From the NCBI RefSeq assembly GCF_000222585.1, contig NZ_AFWE01000058.1, forward strand, positions 1-61,798: 61,798 nucleotides of DNA, read 5' to 3'. This document shows, piece by piece, positions 18,900 through 27,962 of the stretch. The stretch is from Vibrio scophthalmi LMG 19158 (GTDB taxonomy: Bacteria > Pseudomonadota > Gammaproteobacteria > Enterobacterales > Vibrionaceae). The notes beneath the pieces are model-generated. The model ran no database searches. It saw nothing but the letters and a program-made list of their open reading frames with translations, and was not told the origin of the DNA. A program made the position numbers and the translations under genes. Position 1 is the first letter of the stretch. Each line of letters begins with the position of its first letter.

Positions 18900-19246
18900 A
18901 ATTCATCCTCTACCACTTTGGTTAACTGCTCAACTTGATGGGCAACACCAACAGCATCTTCGATATCTATTTGGACGGCAATGCCCTGCCCCGATGCTTG
19001 ATCAAACTCACCAACGTCACTGATGGTTTCTAATATTTGCCGAGCCAAATGCTCTTCAACCACAAATAGCAACACGTCTTTTTGCACCTCTAATGTCAGG
19101 CCAAAAAAGGTCCGTTTTTGGTTGAGTCCTTCGCCACGAGCGTTGTTGATCACTGTCGCCCCTGTCGCGCCCGCTTGACGCGCTGCATCAAGCACTTGTT
19201 CGGTTTTACTGTCTTCAACAAAGGCTAAAAGCAACTTAAAGCGCAT
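18896..19246 (-). CDS. PII-like regulatory protein
   Basis: 116 residues with a ferredoxin-like PII pattern: LLLAFVEDSKTEQVLDAARQAGATGATVINNARGEG, a T-loop-like stretch (LNQKRTFFGLTLEVQKD) and LLFVVEEHLARQILETI. It lacks the uridylylated Tyr of classical GlnB, so it belongs to the broader PII-like group that binds small nucleotides and regulates transporters. It overlaps the upstream DUF1538 gene by 11 bp and the CBS gene by 4 bp. Confidence 0.82.
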   Translation of the reverse strand: MRFKLLLAFVEDSKTEQVLDAARQAGATGATVINNARGEGLNQKRTFFGLTLEVQKDVLLFVVEEHLARQILETISDVGEFDQASGQGIAVQIDIEDAVGVAHQVEQLTKVVEDEL

Positions 19247-20021
19247 TTTCTTTATCCTCTTGTTTAGGTTTATTCAACCATTGGGTTATCTGTGCGTACC
19301 CCATTACTGAAATGATCGGAAATAAGCTGGCAAATGCAATCAAGCCAAAACCATCAATCATTGGATTGCGTCCCGGAACGGTAGAAGCAAGGCCAAGTCC
19401 AAGCGCAGCGACAAGCGGTACAGTCACTGTAGAGGTGGTCACACCGCCTGAGTCATAAGCTAATGGAATGATTAACTTGGGCGCGAAAAAAGTTTGAATG
19501 ACGACCACGATATAGCCAAAGATGATGTAGTAATGAATCGGATCACCAACAACGATTCGATAGCTACCCAGCGAAATACCAATCGCGACGCCCAGCGCGA
19601 CAGCAATACGCAAACCATTAACCCGAATGCTGCCACCCGAAACCTGATTGGCTTTGATCGCCACAGCGATCAATGATGGCTCCGCAATGGTGGTACTGAA
19701 GCCGATGCAAAACGCGAACAAATAGACCCAGTAATAATCAATCCAACTCAATGTCTCTTGGGCACTAATGCGAACTTGTTGCAGAAAATCAGGCGCGGTC
19801 AGTTGCGCTGCCATGGTCTCGCCCAAAGGAAAGAGCGCCAACTCAAGACCAAGTAAGAAAAGGGATAAACCTAAAATGACATAAAAAAAGCCCAATAACA
19901 CCTTGATGGGATTAGCGATAGGTCGGCGCAACACCGCAAATTGAAAGCCAAATAGAATCGTGGCAATAGGAATAACATCGCCAACGGTGTCAATAAAGGT
20001 ATCCAGTAGCTGCATCATCAT
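19236..20021 (-). CDS. DUF1538 membrane protein, second subunit
   Basis: 261 residues, strongly hydrophobic, with about seven or more membrane spans. The signatures are [48 protein letters not shown] and [16 protein letters not shown]. It is paralogous to the gene just upstream and shares these motifs almost word for word. Paired DUF1538 proteins have been reported, as I recall, as a two-component Na+/H+ antiporter (UmpAB) in Halomonas. Cation transport is therefore an inference. It overlaps both neighbours (4 and 11 bp). Confidence 0.87.
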   Translation of the reverse strand: MMMQLLDTFIDTVGDVIPIATILFGFQFAVLRRPIANPIKVLLGFFYVILGLSLFLLGLELALFPLGETMAAQLTAPDFLQQVRISAQETLSWIDYYWVYLFAFCIGFSTTIAEPSLIAVAIKANQVSGGSIRVNGLRIAVALGVAIGISLGSYRIVVGDPIHYYIIFGYIVVVIQTFFAPKLIIPLAYDSGGVTTSTVTVPLVAALGLGLASTVPGRNPMIDGFGLIAFASLFPIISVMGYAQITQWLNKPKQEDKENAL

Positions 20022-20752
20022 GCCACCACCATTCCAAACATCATTGGCAGCAAAGAGGCAAATGCGATCAAGCCAAAGCCATCAATCATCGGATTTCTCC
20101 CTTTAATTGAAGAAGCCAAGCCCACGCCTAATGCTGTGACTAATGGTACGGTAATGGTCGAGGTGGTCACCCCTCCGGAGTCGTAAGCCACGCCAATAAT
20201 ACTTTCTGGTGCAAACGCGGTGAGAATCACCACACCGATATAACCACCAATAATCATGGTTTGGATTGGCCAGCCTTTGAGAATGCGTAATACGCCTAAC
20301 ACAATCGCGATCCCAACCGATAATGCGACCGTTAGCCGCAAGCCATTAGCGTAGTCCTCGCGACTCGCCTCATCATTGATGATCATACCGCCCTCTGCGG
20401 CCACTTCTGCCGCTTCATCGGCAATGGCGGTTAAGGCAGGCTCTGCAACCGTCGTACCAAAGCCCAAGCAGAAAGCAAAAATCAACAACCAAAATACACT
20501 GCCTTTGCGGGCAAAAGCTTGCGCTATGGTCTCGCCAATAGGAAAGAGCCCCATCTCAAGCCCAAAAATAAAAAACGTCAGGCCAAGAACCACCAGCAAC
20601 AAGCCGAATAAGATCGAGAGAAGATTGGGCAGTGGTTCTTGTAGTACCACTAACTGGAAAAAAGCAATCACGATAATGATTGGCATAAGATCACGAAAGC
20701 TGCCCAACATAGCGCGCAGTAAAGCGCCTATTGCTTGCCTCACTTCCAGCAT
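20018..20752 (-). CDS. DUF1538 membrane protein, first subunit
   Basis: 244 residues and the first gene of the four-gene operon. Hydrophobic spans alternate with the same conserved motifs as its paralogue: [46 protein letters not shown] and [17 protein letters not shown] soluble insertion ([25 protein letters not shown]) between the halves is absent from the second subunit. A GGAG site precedes the ATG. It probably forms a heteromeric channel or antiporter with the second subunit. The transport function is inferred, not shown. Confidence 0.87.
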   Translation of the reverse strand: MLEVRQAIGALLRAMLGSFRDLMPIIIVIAFFQLVVLQEPLPNLLSILFGLLLVVLGLTFFIFGLEMGLFPIGETIAQAFARKGSVFWLLIFAFCLGFGTTVAEPALTAIADEAAEVAAEGGMIINDEASREDYANGLRLTVALSVGIAIVLGVLRILKGWPIQTMIIGGYIGVVILTAFAPESIIGVAYDSGGVTTSTITVPLVTALGVGLASSIKGRNPMIDGFGLIAFASLLPMMFGMVVA

Positions 20753-20983
20753 AATCTCACTCCATTGCTAACCCGTAGGCTATCTTGCCCATAACCTATC
20801 TTGCCAAAGCGCCTACTGATAGTATGTGACGGTTGCATCACCACTCATATTGGATGTAACAAAATGTGTATTCTGTGACTCCCTACACTTCCTGATTCGC
20901 CGTTGAAACGCGACAATTATCACGCACGCTCTGATCCGAGTGGCGAGGTTATCGCTATAATTACTCCAAGTGAGGAGAACGTA

Positions 20984-21898
20984 ATGAAGATATTGATCAC
21001 TGGCGGTACTGGATTCGTCGGCAGAGAATTGTTGAAACACTTAACGACCCATGAGGTGGTTCTGCTATCGCGCAACCTAGATAAAGCGAAGCAAACTCTC
21101 AGTCATGCTGATTTAGGCAATATTACCTACCTCTCCCACTTGGATGATCTGCATGATTTAAATGATTTTGATGCCGTGATTAATCTCGCCGGAGAGCCCA
21201 TCGCCGATAAGCGTTGGAACAAAAAACAAAAACAGGCCATCTGCCAAAGTCGCTGGCAACTCACCGAACAAATTGTCAGCCTTATTCATGCAAGCACCAC
21301 TCCGCCTAAAGTCTTCATCAGTGGCTCAGCGGTCGGCTACTATGGCGATCAACAACAGCATCCATTCGATGAAAGCTTGCATGTTCAAAGCAAAGGCTTT
21401 CCTCATTATGTTTGTGCAAAATGGGAAGAGATCGCCAATCGCGCGCGCTCAGAAGAGACTCGAGTATGCATCTTGAGAACCGGTGTGGTTTTAGGTTGTG
21501 ACGGCGGCGCCTTAAGCAAAATGTTATTGCCCTATAAGCTCGGCGTTGGTGGCCCAATTGGACGTGGTAAACAATACCTACCTTGGATTCACATGTTAGA
21601 TATGGTACGCGGCATACTCTATTTACTCGAGACTGAACATGCCCATGGGGAATTTAACTTTTGTGCTCCTCACCCCGTCACCAACCGTCATTTCAGCCGT
21701 ACTTTAGCTCGAACGCTAAAACGCCCTCACCTGTTGTTTACCCCTAAATGGGCGCTGAAAATAATGATGGGAGAGAGCGCGGTGTTGCTCTTCGATAGCG
21801 TCCGAGCCAAGCCGAAAAAACTCACCGAATTGGGCTTTCGTTTTAGCTACTCCAGAATTGAACCTGCACTAAAAAATTTATTACAACATCGCGACTAA
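20984..21898 (+). CDS. yfcH: YfcH-type NAD(P)-binding epimerase-family protein (SDR39U1)
   Basis: 304 residues from ATG 20984, which has GAGGAG 6 bp upstream. The longer frame from 20903 adds 27 residues with no homology-like character. The Rossmann motif GGTGFVG lies at the N-terminus. Further family motifs are VINLAGEPIADKRW, SGSAVGYYG, and a C-terminal DUF1731-like part (KPKKLTELGFRFSY). The E. coli homologue YfcH has no established reaction. It is expected to be cytosolic. A 46-bp gap separates it from ybbO, so co-transcription is likely. Confidence 0.9.
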   Translation: MKILITGGTGFVGRELLKHLTTHEVVLLSRNLDKAKQTLSHADLGNITYLSHLDDLHDLNDFDAVINLAGEPIADKRWNKKQKQAICQSRWQLTEQIVSLIHASTTPPKVFISGSAVGYYGDQQQHPFDESLHVQSKGFPHYVCAKWEEIANRARSEETRVCILRTGVVLGCDGGALSKMLLPYKLGVGGPIGRGKQYLPWIHMLDMVRGILYLLETEHAHGEFNFCAPHPVTNRHFSRTLARTLKRPHLLFTPKWALKIMMGESAVLLFDSVRAKPKKLTELGFRFSYSRIEPALKNLLQHRD

Positions 21899-21944
21899 TC
21901 CTTTACTCTAGAGTGGCATATCGTCGCTTAAAGAGAAGGAATTC

Positions 21945-22772
21945 ATGTCAAAAGCAGTACTGATCACCGGCTGTTCATCTGGAATTGGCTATGCAGCCGC
22001 CCATGCACTTCATCAACGGGGCTACCAAGTGATCGCATCTTGCCGCAAAGCTGAAGATGTAGAAAGACTGCAAGCGGAAGGTCTAACTTGCCTTCAATTA
22101 GACTTGAGCGATTCAGCCAGTATTGAGCATGCAGTAACGCAAACATTGGCACTCACCAATGGACAGCTTTACGGTTTATTCAATAATGGCGCATATGGGC
22201 AACCCGGCGCACTGGAAGACTTACCGACCGACGCGCTGCGCGCACAATTTGAGAGTAACTTTTTTGGTTGGCATCAACTGGTTCAACACGTACTGCCAGT
22301 AATGCGTAAACAAGGCTATGGCCGTATCGTACAAAACAGTTCCGTACTTGGCTTTGCTGCAATGAAATACCGTGGTGCTTACAACGCCTCTAAATTCGCC
22401 CTTGAAGGTTGGAGTGACACCTTGCGATTAGAGCTTGCCGATACCGAGATCAAAATCAGCTTGATTGAACCAGGCCCAATTGAAACCCGCTTTCGAGCCA
22501 ATGCCTTAAAAGCCTTTCAGCAATGGATTGATATTGATGGCAGCGTTCATCAAACCGCCTATAAACAACAAATTCAACGACTCGAAAAGGAGGGCTCAAA
22601 CAATGCTTTTGTACTGCCAGCTGAAGCTTGTATCCCCCCTTTGATTGATGCCCTTGAAGCACCACGGCCAAAGATCCGTTATCGAGTCACACGACCAACC
22701 AAGGTGTTTGCCATTCTAAAGCGCCTATTGCCCAGTCGATGGTTGGATAAAATTTTGCAAAAAGCCGCTTAA
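21945..22772 (+). CDS. ybbO: YbbO-like short-chain dehydrogenase/reductase
   Basis: 275 residues. The classical SDR features are TGCSSGIG for cofactor binding, FNNGAYGQ (the NNAG-type motif), SSVLG with the catalytic Ser, and YNASK with the catalytic Tyr/Lys. The E. coli homologue YbbO is an NADP-dependent aldehyde reductase. The symbol is supported by the neighbourhood: ybbN(cnoX), qmcA and ybbJ follow here as they cluster in E. coli. AGAAGG precedes the ATG. Confidence 0.85.
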   Translation: MSKAVLITGCSSGIGYAAAHALHQRGYQVIASCRKAEDVERLQAEGLTCLQLDLSDSASIEHAVTQTLALTNGQLYGLFNNGAYGQPGALEDLPTDALRAQFESNFFGWHQLVQHVLPVMRKQGYGRIVQNSSVLGFAAMKYRGAYNASKFALEGWSDTLRLELADTEIKISLIEPGPIETRFRANALKAFQQWIDIDGSVHQTAYKQQIQRLEKEGSNNAFVLPAEACIPPLIDALEAPRPKIRYRVTRPTKVFAILKRLLPSRWLDKILQKAA

Positions 22773-22861
22773 TGTCATCATTACGTCACAATAGAAGCGC
22801 ATGATTCACTGGCAACGTAGAAATACCCCATATTAATAAGCGTTTCATTCGGTGCCTGCAG

Positions 22862-22927
22862 ATGTCATTAAATAAATTAAATTGGCTATGTGTGAGTGCT
22901 GCGCTAACTCTGTTTATCTTATTTTAA
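22862..22927 (+). CDS. Possible 21-residue hydrophobic small protein
   Basis: An ATG-started frame encodes MSLNKLNWLCVSAALTLFILF, a plausible single membrane helix with a positively charged N-terminus. It is followed 29 bp later by a strong terminator. No good ribosome site is visible. It may instead be chance, or part of the 3' UTR of ybbO or of a small RNA. Confidence 0.3.
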   Translation: MSLNKLNWLCVSAALTLFILF

Positions 22928-22955
22928 ACACCTTCGCTGCACATGCTGCCAATAA

Positions 22956-22986
22956 AAATGCCACTGAATTCAGTGGCGTTTTTGTT
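22956..22986 (+). terminator. Terminator after ybbO/small ORF
   Basis: A perfect palindrome GCCACTGAATTCAGTGGC is followed by a T-run. Confidence 0.88.
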
Positions 22987-23097
22987 TTAGAGACTTGATA
23001 TATACACTTCCTGCCCATACTGTTAGTAGCAATAGGCTCTGCCTAAGTGAATCAATACTAGCGCCCCCAGTACTTATAATTGGCAAGGATAAAGCAA

Positions 23098-23952
23098 ATG
23101 CAATCACCTTTTATCGTCGAACTCAATCAGCAGAATTTTATGCCGGTTCTCGAAAGCTCTCGACAAACCCCTCTGCTTATCCATTTTTGGGCCCCAATGA
23201 GCCAAGAAAGCAGTGACATCATTCCTCAACTGCAACAGCTCGCTCAAAACTACAATGGTGCGTTTACGCTTGCGCTGCTCAATTGTGAACAAGAACAAGG
23301 CATTGCTGCGCAATTTGGTGTTCAAGCGTTACCCACTATCGCCTTATTTTCTGAAGGCCAACCCGTGGATGGCATGGGTGGCCCCCAACCGATTAGTGCC
23401 ATCGAAGAGATGCTTAACCGACACTTACCAAGCCAAGATGCGCTAACAATGAATCGCGCTCTTCAACTGGTCGCTGCAGGCGAGCATACTCAAGCGCTGC
23501 CACTACTAAAATCGCTCCCAGAAGAGTTATTAGTGAAAGGAGAAGTGAAACTTGCGCTGGCTGCTTGCTACCTTGAAACTCAAGATTTCACTCTTGCTGC
23601 AGAACAGCTGCAACATATTCCTCTCGAATACCAAGATAACGACTACAAGAGCCTTATTGCTAAATTAGAACTGCATAATCAGGCGGCGAATAGCCCTGAG
23701 ATCCAATCTCTTGAGATCGCATTTGCCCAAGATCAGGACAATGCCAAGTTAGCGCTGGATTTGGCATTGAACTATCATAATGTTAATCGTGATGAAGAAG
23801 CGCTCGAGCTTATCTGGCGCTTCATTGTAAAAAATCTCAATGCTCTCGACGGCGAAATGAAAAAAACCTTTATGGATATACTCAGTGCATTAGGCCAAGG
23901 GAATCCACTGGCTGCACAATACCGCCGTCAGCTTTACTCTATCCTCTACTGA
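23098..23952 (+). CDS. cnoX: CnoX (YbbN), thioredoxin-like co-chaperone
   Basis: 284 residues from ATG 23098, with AAGGA about 9 bp upstream. A TTG at 23080 gives a spurious longer form. The N-terminal thioredoxin fold (about 1-110) has the active site replaced by WAPMSQES, so both redox cysteines are missing, even more so than the SxxC of E. coli. The C-terminal TPR-like helices start near residue 115. CnoX holds clients under chlorine or heat stress and passes them to DnaK and GroEL. It is followed by qmcA, as in the E. coli cluster. Confidence 0.92.
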   Translation: MQSPFIVELNQQNFMPVLESSRQTPLLIHFWAPMSQESSDIIPQLQQLAQNYNGAFTLALLNCEQEQGIAAQFGVQALPTIALFSEGQPVDGMGGPQPISAIEEMLNRHLPSQDALTMNRALQLVAAGEHTQALPLLKSLPEELLVKGEVKLALAACYLETQDFTLAAEQLQHIPLEYQDNDYKSLIAKLELHNQAANSPEIQSLEIAFAQDQDNAKLALDLALNYHNVNRDEEALELIWRFIVKNLNALDGEMKKTFMDILSALGQGNPLAAQYRRQLYSILY

Positions 23953-24104
23953 TTACAGATTAAAAATAGATTCATCTCATTGATAAGGCAGGGTATTCCG
24001 GCCTTTGTTTTATCAAAATTAGAGGCATAGCTCTCATTTCTGGATTTGTCGCCGCTGGTTTAATAAGCAACAATGGTCACAATCATGAAATAAGGAAAAT
24101 TAGT

Positions 24105-25025
24105 ATGCCCATTGACTACTCTCTCATTACCACCGCTATTTTTGTTCTCGTTGTTATAGCCTTTGTTTACGCAGGTGTTAAAACCGTTCCTCAAGGTAAC
24201 CACTGGACGGTAGAACGCTTTGGTCGTTATACCCACACTCTCAAACCTGGCTTAAACTTCATCATTCCATTTATTGACAGCATTGGTCATAAGATCAACA
24301 TGATGGAGCGCGTGCTTGATATCCCGGCTCAAGAAGTGATCTCTCGCGACAACGCCAATGTCACCATTGATGCCGTCTGTTTTGTACAAGCCATTGATGC
24401 AGCGAAAGCCGCTTATGAAGTTAACGACCTCGTCCATGCGATTCGTAATCTGACTCTAACCAATATGCGTACCGTACTCGGCTCAATGGAGCTTGATGAG
24501 ATGCTTAGCCAACGTGACCAGATTAACGTTAAACTATTGGCTATCGTTGATGAAGCGACTAACCCATGGGGCGTAAAAGTCACTCGTATCGAAATCAAAG
24601 ATGTACAGCCACCTGCAGATCTAACCGCAGCGATGAATGCACAAATGAAAGCGGAACGTAATAAGCGTGCTGATATTCTTGAAGCTGAAGGGGTTCGCCA
24701 AGCGGAAATCCTCAAAGCAGAAGGTCATAAACAATCTGATATCCTGAAAGCAGAAGGCGCTAAACAAGCGGCGATCCTTCAAGCAGAAGCGCGTGAACGT
24801 GCTGCAGAAGCCGAAGCAAGAGCGACCGAGATGGTTTCTAACGCGATTTCACAAGGCGATATGCAAGCAGTGAATTACTTTATAGCTCAGGGCTACACTG
24901 AAGCTCTAAAAGCGATTGGCCAAGCAGAGAATGGCAAGATCATCATGCTACCACTGGAAGCGACGGGGTTGATGGGTTCAGTGGCCGGTATTGCTGAAAT
25001 GTTTAAACAACAACCTGAAAAATAG
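24105..25025 (+). CDS. qmcA: QmcA, SPFH/Band 7 membrane protein
   Basis: 306 residues. One N-terminal membrane helix (about 5-24) is followed by an SPFH domain starting [15 protein letters not shown], then a long Ala/Glu-rich coiled coil with repeats of ILKAEG (around residues 195-240), and a C-terminal tail. It is a stomatin/prohibitin-type scaffold of the inner membrane, thought to work with NfeD partners and FtsH. ybbJ follows 40 bp later, the usual SPFH-NfeD pair. Confidence 0.95.
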   Translation: MPIDYSLITTAIFVLVVIAFVYAGVKTVPQGNHWTVERFGRYTHTLKPGLNFIIPFIDSIGHKINMMERVLDIPAQEVISRDNANVTIDAVCFVQAIDAAKAAYEVNDLVHAIRNLTLTNMRTVLGSMELDEMLSQRDQINVKLLAIVDEATNPWGVKVTRIEIKDVQPPADLTAAMNAQMKAERNKRADILEAEGVRQAEILKAEGHKQSDILKAEGAKQAAILQAEARERAAEAEARATEMVSNAISQGDMQAVNYFIAQGYTEALKAIGQAENGKIIMLPLEATGLMGSVAGIAEMFKQQPEK

Positions 25026-25065
25026 CCGCTCATATTGGTATAACGTTATTAGATAGAGAAGTGCC

Positions 25066-25515
25066 GTGATTGAACTACTAGATACTTTTACCCACTGGCA
25101 TTGGCTTGCTTTAGGTTTAGCCTTGTTGGCGGCGGAACTGCTCGGTGCAGCGGGTTACTTGTTATGGCTTGGTATATCTGCACTGTTAGTCGGCCTACTG
25201 CTTTCGTTATTGCCACTTAGTTGGCAGCTGCAATGGGTTTCTTTTGGGGCCTTTGCACTGGTGACCACATGGCTGTGGTGGCGACGTCAGCTAAAGCAAG
25301 ATCAAGAAAGCGATGAATCGAGAACGCTCAATCAAAAAGAGAAACAACTGATTGGTCAAGTGATCACACTCGAAGATGCCATTCCAGCGGGCAAGTCGCG
25401 CATTCGCGTTGCTGATACAACATGGTCAGCATATTGTGAACAATCATTACCAGCGGGAACGGTGGTAAAAGTAATAGGCATTGATGGTATCACGCTGATC
25501 ATTCAAGCCAATTAA
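25066..25515 (+). CDS. ybbJ: YbbJ, NfeD-family membrane protein
   Basis: 149 residues beginning at a GTG. Hydrophobic helices (about 10-70) are followed by an OB-fold C-terminal domain (about 85-149; LIGQVITLEDAIPAGKSRIRV, SLPAGTVVKVIGIDG). NfeD proteins pair with SPFH proteins such as the adjacent QmcA in membrane quality control. An AGAGAAG sequence lies upstream. It ends in a strong terminator. Confidence 0.92.
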   Translation: MIELLDTFTHWHWLALGLALLAAELLGAAGYLLWLGISALLVGLLLSLLPLSWQLQWVSFGAFALVTTWLWWRRQLKQDQESDESRTLNQKEKQLIGQVITLEDAIPAGKSRIRVADTTWSAYCEQSLPAGTVVKVIGIDGITLIIQAN

Positions 25516-25531
25516 TTCGTCATTAACCAAT

Positions 25532-25556
25532 AAAAAGGGGCTTTGAGCCCCTTTTT
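25532..25556 (+). terminator. Terminator of qmcA-ybbJ
   Basis: AAAAAGGGGCT pairs with AGCCCCTTTTT around TTG. Confidence 0.88.
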
Positions 25557-25758
25557 ATTTACAAAAGAATTAATAAAAAGCCACTCTACTCATCTTTTAA
25601 AGCAAAAAACTAATTTCATAGCTAAATATCTAATCAATCATAAGTTTCAGTTATTTGTTGCAGAAAAATATCATTTTTTTTTGATCTTTATCGATCTTGT
25701 TTCATACTAAAACTATCTCAGAAATTTGAGATGAGTCGCAAAATTAAGGGGATTTATT

Positions 25759-25938
25759 ATGAAAAAGGTTATTGCTCTATTCTGTACTGCGCTACTGTCA
25801 TTTTCTGTATTTGCTGGCGGAGCTGCCACCGAACGTGGCCCTTGGGTGGATTGTACCTACCAAGATGGCTCAATGGATTATATCCCGAGCGGTGTTTGTA
25901 AAGAACGAGGCGGCGTTTTGTCGACTAACCAATACTAA
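25759..25938 (+). CDS. Small exported protein of unknown function (59 residues)
   Basis: A signal peptide of about 19 residues ending SVFA|GG is followed by a 40-residue mature peptide with two cysteines, DCTYQDGS and GVCKERGG, that could form one disulfide. The ribosome site AAGGGGA lies about 8 bp before the ATG. An inverted repeat ATCTCA-N6-TGAGAT (25715-25732) lies about 27 bp upstream, and a strong bidirectional terminator follows. I do not recognise the family. Its own promoter region and terminator make it a credible single-gene unit. Confidence 0.75.
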   Translation: MKKVIALFCTALLSFSVFAGGAATERGPWVDCTYQDGSMDYIPSGVCKERGGVLSTNQY

Positions 25939-25960
25939 TAAACTATGAACGCTGACAAGA

Positions 25961-25997
25961 AAAAAGGCTCTAATACTTAGTGGTATTAGAGCCTTTT
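25961..25997. terminator. Bidirectional terminator between the small exported protein and the DUF2057 gene
   Basis: GGCTCTAATAC pairs perfectly with GTATTAGAGCC around a six-base loop. Poly-A and poly-T runs serve both strands. Confidence 0.9.
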
Positions 25998-26009
25998 TAC
26001 TAGAATTTT

Positions 26010-26789
26010 TTATTGACTGATAAGCCAAGCAAGAATTTGTTTTCTATCTTCTACTTTAGCTTCTGCATACCAATAACTAAGCATATTCAATGCTTGGGAA
26101 CCTTCAATAGGGCTTAGCTGATCCATTGAACGGTTTTCAAATGCCCAGCTAACAAATTGTTCATTTTCTGCCGGTGTTGCCTTATCCATCCAGTATTCAA
26201 TCATGGACGCAGGCTCTAGTTCGCCGGTTTTAACCGTCACCACTTTCACTGAAGGTACTGTCGCCACTACCGCTGCATCAACTTGCGCCACACTACCCTC
26301 GGCAATATTCCCCGTATTTATACCATGGGTTTTGTTATAGTGAGCAAGATCTTTGGTATAGTTACGCATTAGACCATCACCAGCAGGAAGTCGGTCAATA
26401 GTGAAATCGACGTAACTTCCACTTTCATCAACCAACTTTACTTTAGGGTTATTGTTAAATTCCATCCCTTGGTTTTCTCGTAATACACGCATGTCAGGCT
26501 CTAAGCGAAGATCGATATCTTCCGCATCAAAACTTAACACAAACGCATGCGAGTTAAATTTTTCTCTTTCCCCACCATTACTTTCAATCAGTTTTGCCAT
26601 ACGAAAAACAATTTGGTTATTGCCATTTTCTAGCGTTTGCGTAGAGCTAGAAAACAGGCTGTAACCCATCTCTTCACCATTAACAATGATTGGTGAGAGA
26701 TCACGGTGGAAGTTTAGTCCAACTTCTGCATGGGGAGCGAATGAAGCAGTCATTACACCAATAGCCAACAAGGTTTTCATTACCTTCAT
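26010..26789 (-). CDS. DUF2057 (UPF0319, YccT-like) periplasmic protein
   Basis: 259 residues with a signal peptide ending near PHAEVGLNF. DUF2057 features include ISPIIVNGEEM-like text (LSPIIVNGEEMGYSLF), the NQIVFRMAKLIE strand and a mid-region rich in charged strands. The C-terminal part has WMDKATPAENEQFVSWA and QALNMLSYWY. The E. coli relative YccT is an exported protein linked to curli control, but a role here is unknown. It is the gene downstream of the porin, beyond a terminator. Confidence 0.85.
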   Translation of the reverse strand: MKVMKTLLAIGVMTASFAPHAEVGLNFHRDLSPIIVNGEEMGYSLFSSSTQTLENGNNQIVFRMAKLIESNGGEREKFNSHAFVLSFDAEDIDLRLEPDMRVLRENQGMEFNNNPKVKLVDESGSYVDFTIDRLPAGDGLMRNYTKDLAHYNKTHGINTGNIAEGSVAQVDAAVVATVPSVKVVTVKTGELEPASMIEYWMDKATPAENEQFVSWAFENRSMDQLSPIEGSQALNMLSYWYAEAKVEDRKQILAWLISQ

Positions 26790-26806
26790 TTATAATCTCC
26801 TGATAA

Positions 26807-26836
26807 GAAAAACGAGCACTCGGATGAGTGCTCGTA
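26807..26836 (-). terminator. Terminator of the chitoporin-like gene
   Basis: On the minus strand ACGAGCACTC pairs with GAGTGCTCGT around a four-base loop and is followed by a T-run. Confidence 0.85.
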
Positions 26837-26873
26837 TAATTTAAGACAGTTAGACTAACTTATAAGACTTAGC

Positions 26874-27962
26874 TTAGAAGTAGTATTCAGCACCAAGTAA
26901 TACGTTTGTTGTATCACCAGATTTGTCATCGCCTTTCATGTCGTAGTTACGTACGTCCATGTATAGGTAAGTGCTTGGTAGTAGGTAACCTAGACGAGCA
27001 GTAATTGCAGTTGAAGAATCGTCTTCTTTAGCTAACTTAGATTCATTTGTCGCTGCGTAGCCTGCTTTAAGAACCCATTGACCGTCGATTACGTACTGAG
27101 CAGTTGCAGAGTATGCATCTTGATCGTTGTTCGTTAGGTCATTTTTCATCGCTTTATAAGCTGCTGTTAGTGTAATATCACCTAGGAATAAGCTACCACC
27201 AACGATACCGTAAGAAACGTCACCAGCTTTTTCAGTAGATGCAGCTGTAGCTGCTACTGTATCCCACTTGCCTGTAACTTTGTTGTATTTTTGCGATGCT
27301 TCTGTCGCTGCAACACTCTTATCGTACTCACCTTGGCCGTAGTAACCAGCGTGTACACTGAACATTTCACGAGTGAAAGATGTTGCAACACTGTAAACCA
27401 TTGCATCGTTAGTTGCATCCATACCACTTAGTGTTGCTTGGAAGTTCCAGCCACCCCAAGTTGCAGAATCAAAACGGATGTTGTCGTTTGCGCGGTCTTG
27501 GAAAGATGCATCAATAGTGTTATGCCAATCAAATACGTTACCTAGACCTGGGTTTGTGTGTGGCCAATCGACGTAGTTGTATGCAGCAACAAGCTGACGA
27601 CCGAATTTAAGAGAACCAACGCCTTCAAAATCAAAACCAAAGTATGTGTCACGACCACCGAATGAGCCTAGACCATCGTTGTTACCGCCACGGTTCCAAG
27701 CATTACCTGTTTCCATTTGGTAAATAAAGTTTGGTGCGAAGTTATCAAACTCAACAGTACCACGAACACCTAGACGAGATTCGATTTCAACAACTGTGTT
27801 GTTGTCTTTTTCTTCAGGGTTGTTTAACTGAAGGCTACCAGCTGCTTGACCGTAAAACTGTACTGCTTGACCGTTTAGTTCAATTGCTGCATTTGCTGAA
27901 CCAGCCATTGCCGCTGTAGCAACTGCTGCGCATACTAGCGTGCGTTTGAAAAATTTGTCCAT
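26874..27962 (-). CDS. chiP: Gram-negative trimeric porin, chitoporin-like (ChiP/VC0972 type)
   Basis: 362 residues from MDKFFKRT, with AGGAG 8 bp upstream. The signal peptide ends GSANA|AIELNGQA. The body is a 16-stranded porin pattern with a C-terminal aromatic (LLGAEYYF) and GSLKFGRQ/ENF-type repeats. The position next to ligA is that of V. cholerae VC0972, a chitin-regulated chitoporin homologue, so chito-oligosaccharide uptake is likely. The PTS genes nearby fit sugar uptake. An in-frame ATG at 28001 has its own strong ribosome site and would add 13 residues. OmpU-like general porin is the alternative. Confidence 0.82.
   Translation of the reverse strand: MDKFFKRTLVCAAVATAAMAGSANAAIELNGQAVQFYGQAAGSLQLNNPEEKDNNTVVEIESRLGVRGTVEFDNFAPNFIYQMETGNAWNRGGNNDGLGSFGGRDTYFGFDFEGVGSLKFGRQLVAAYNYVDWPHTNPGLGNVFDWHNTIDASFQDRANDNIRFDSATWGGWNFQATLSGMDATNDAMVYSVATSFTREMFSVHAGYYGQGEYDKSVAATEASQKYNKVTGKWDTVAATAASTEKAGDVSYGIVGGSLFLGDITLTAAYKAMKNDLTNNDQDAYSATAQYVIDGQWVLKAGYAATNESKLAKEDDSSTAITARLGYLLPSTYLYMDVRNYDMKGDDKSGDTTNVLLGAEYYF

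Noticed and set aside
20903-20983. Longer N-terminus for YfcH
   Set aside because: A strong GAGGAG site precedes the ATG at 20984, and the extra residues lack any YfcH-like character.
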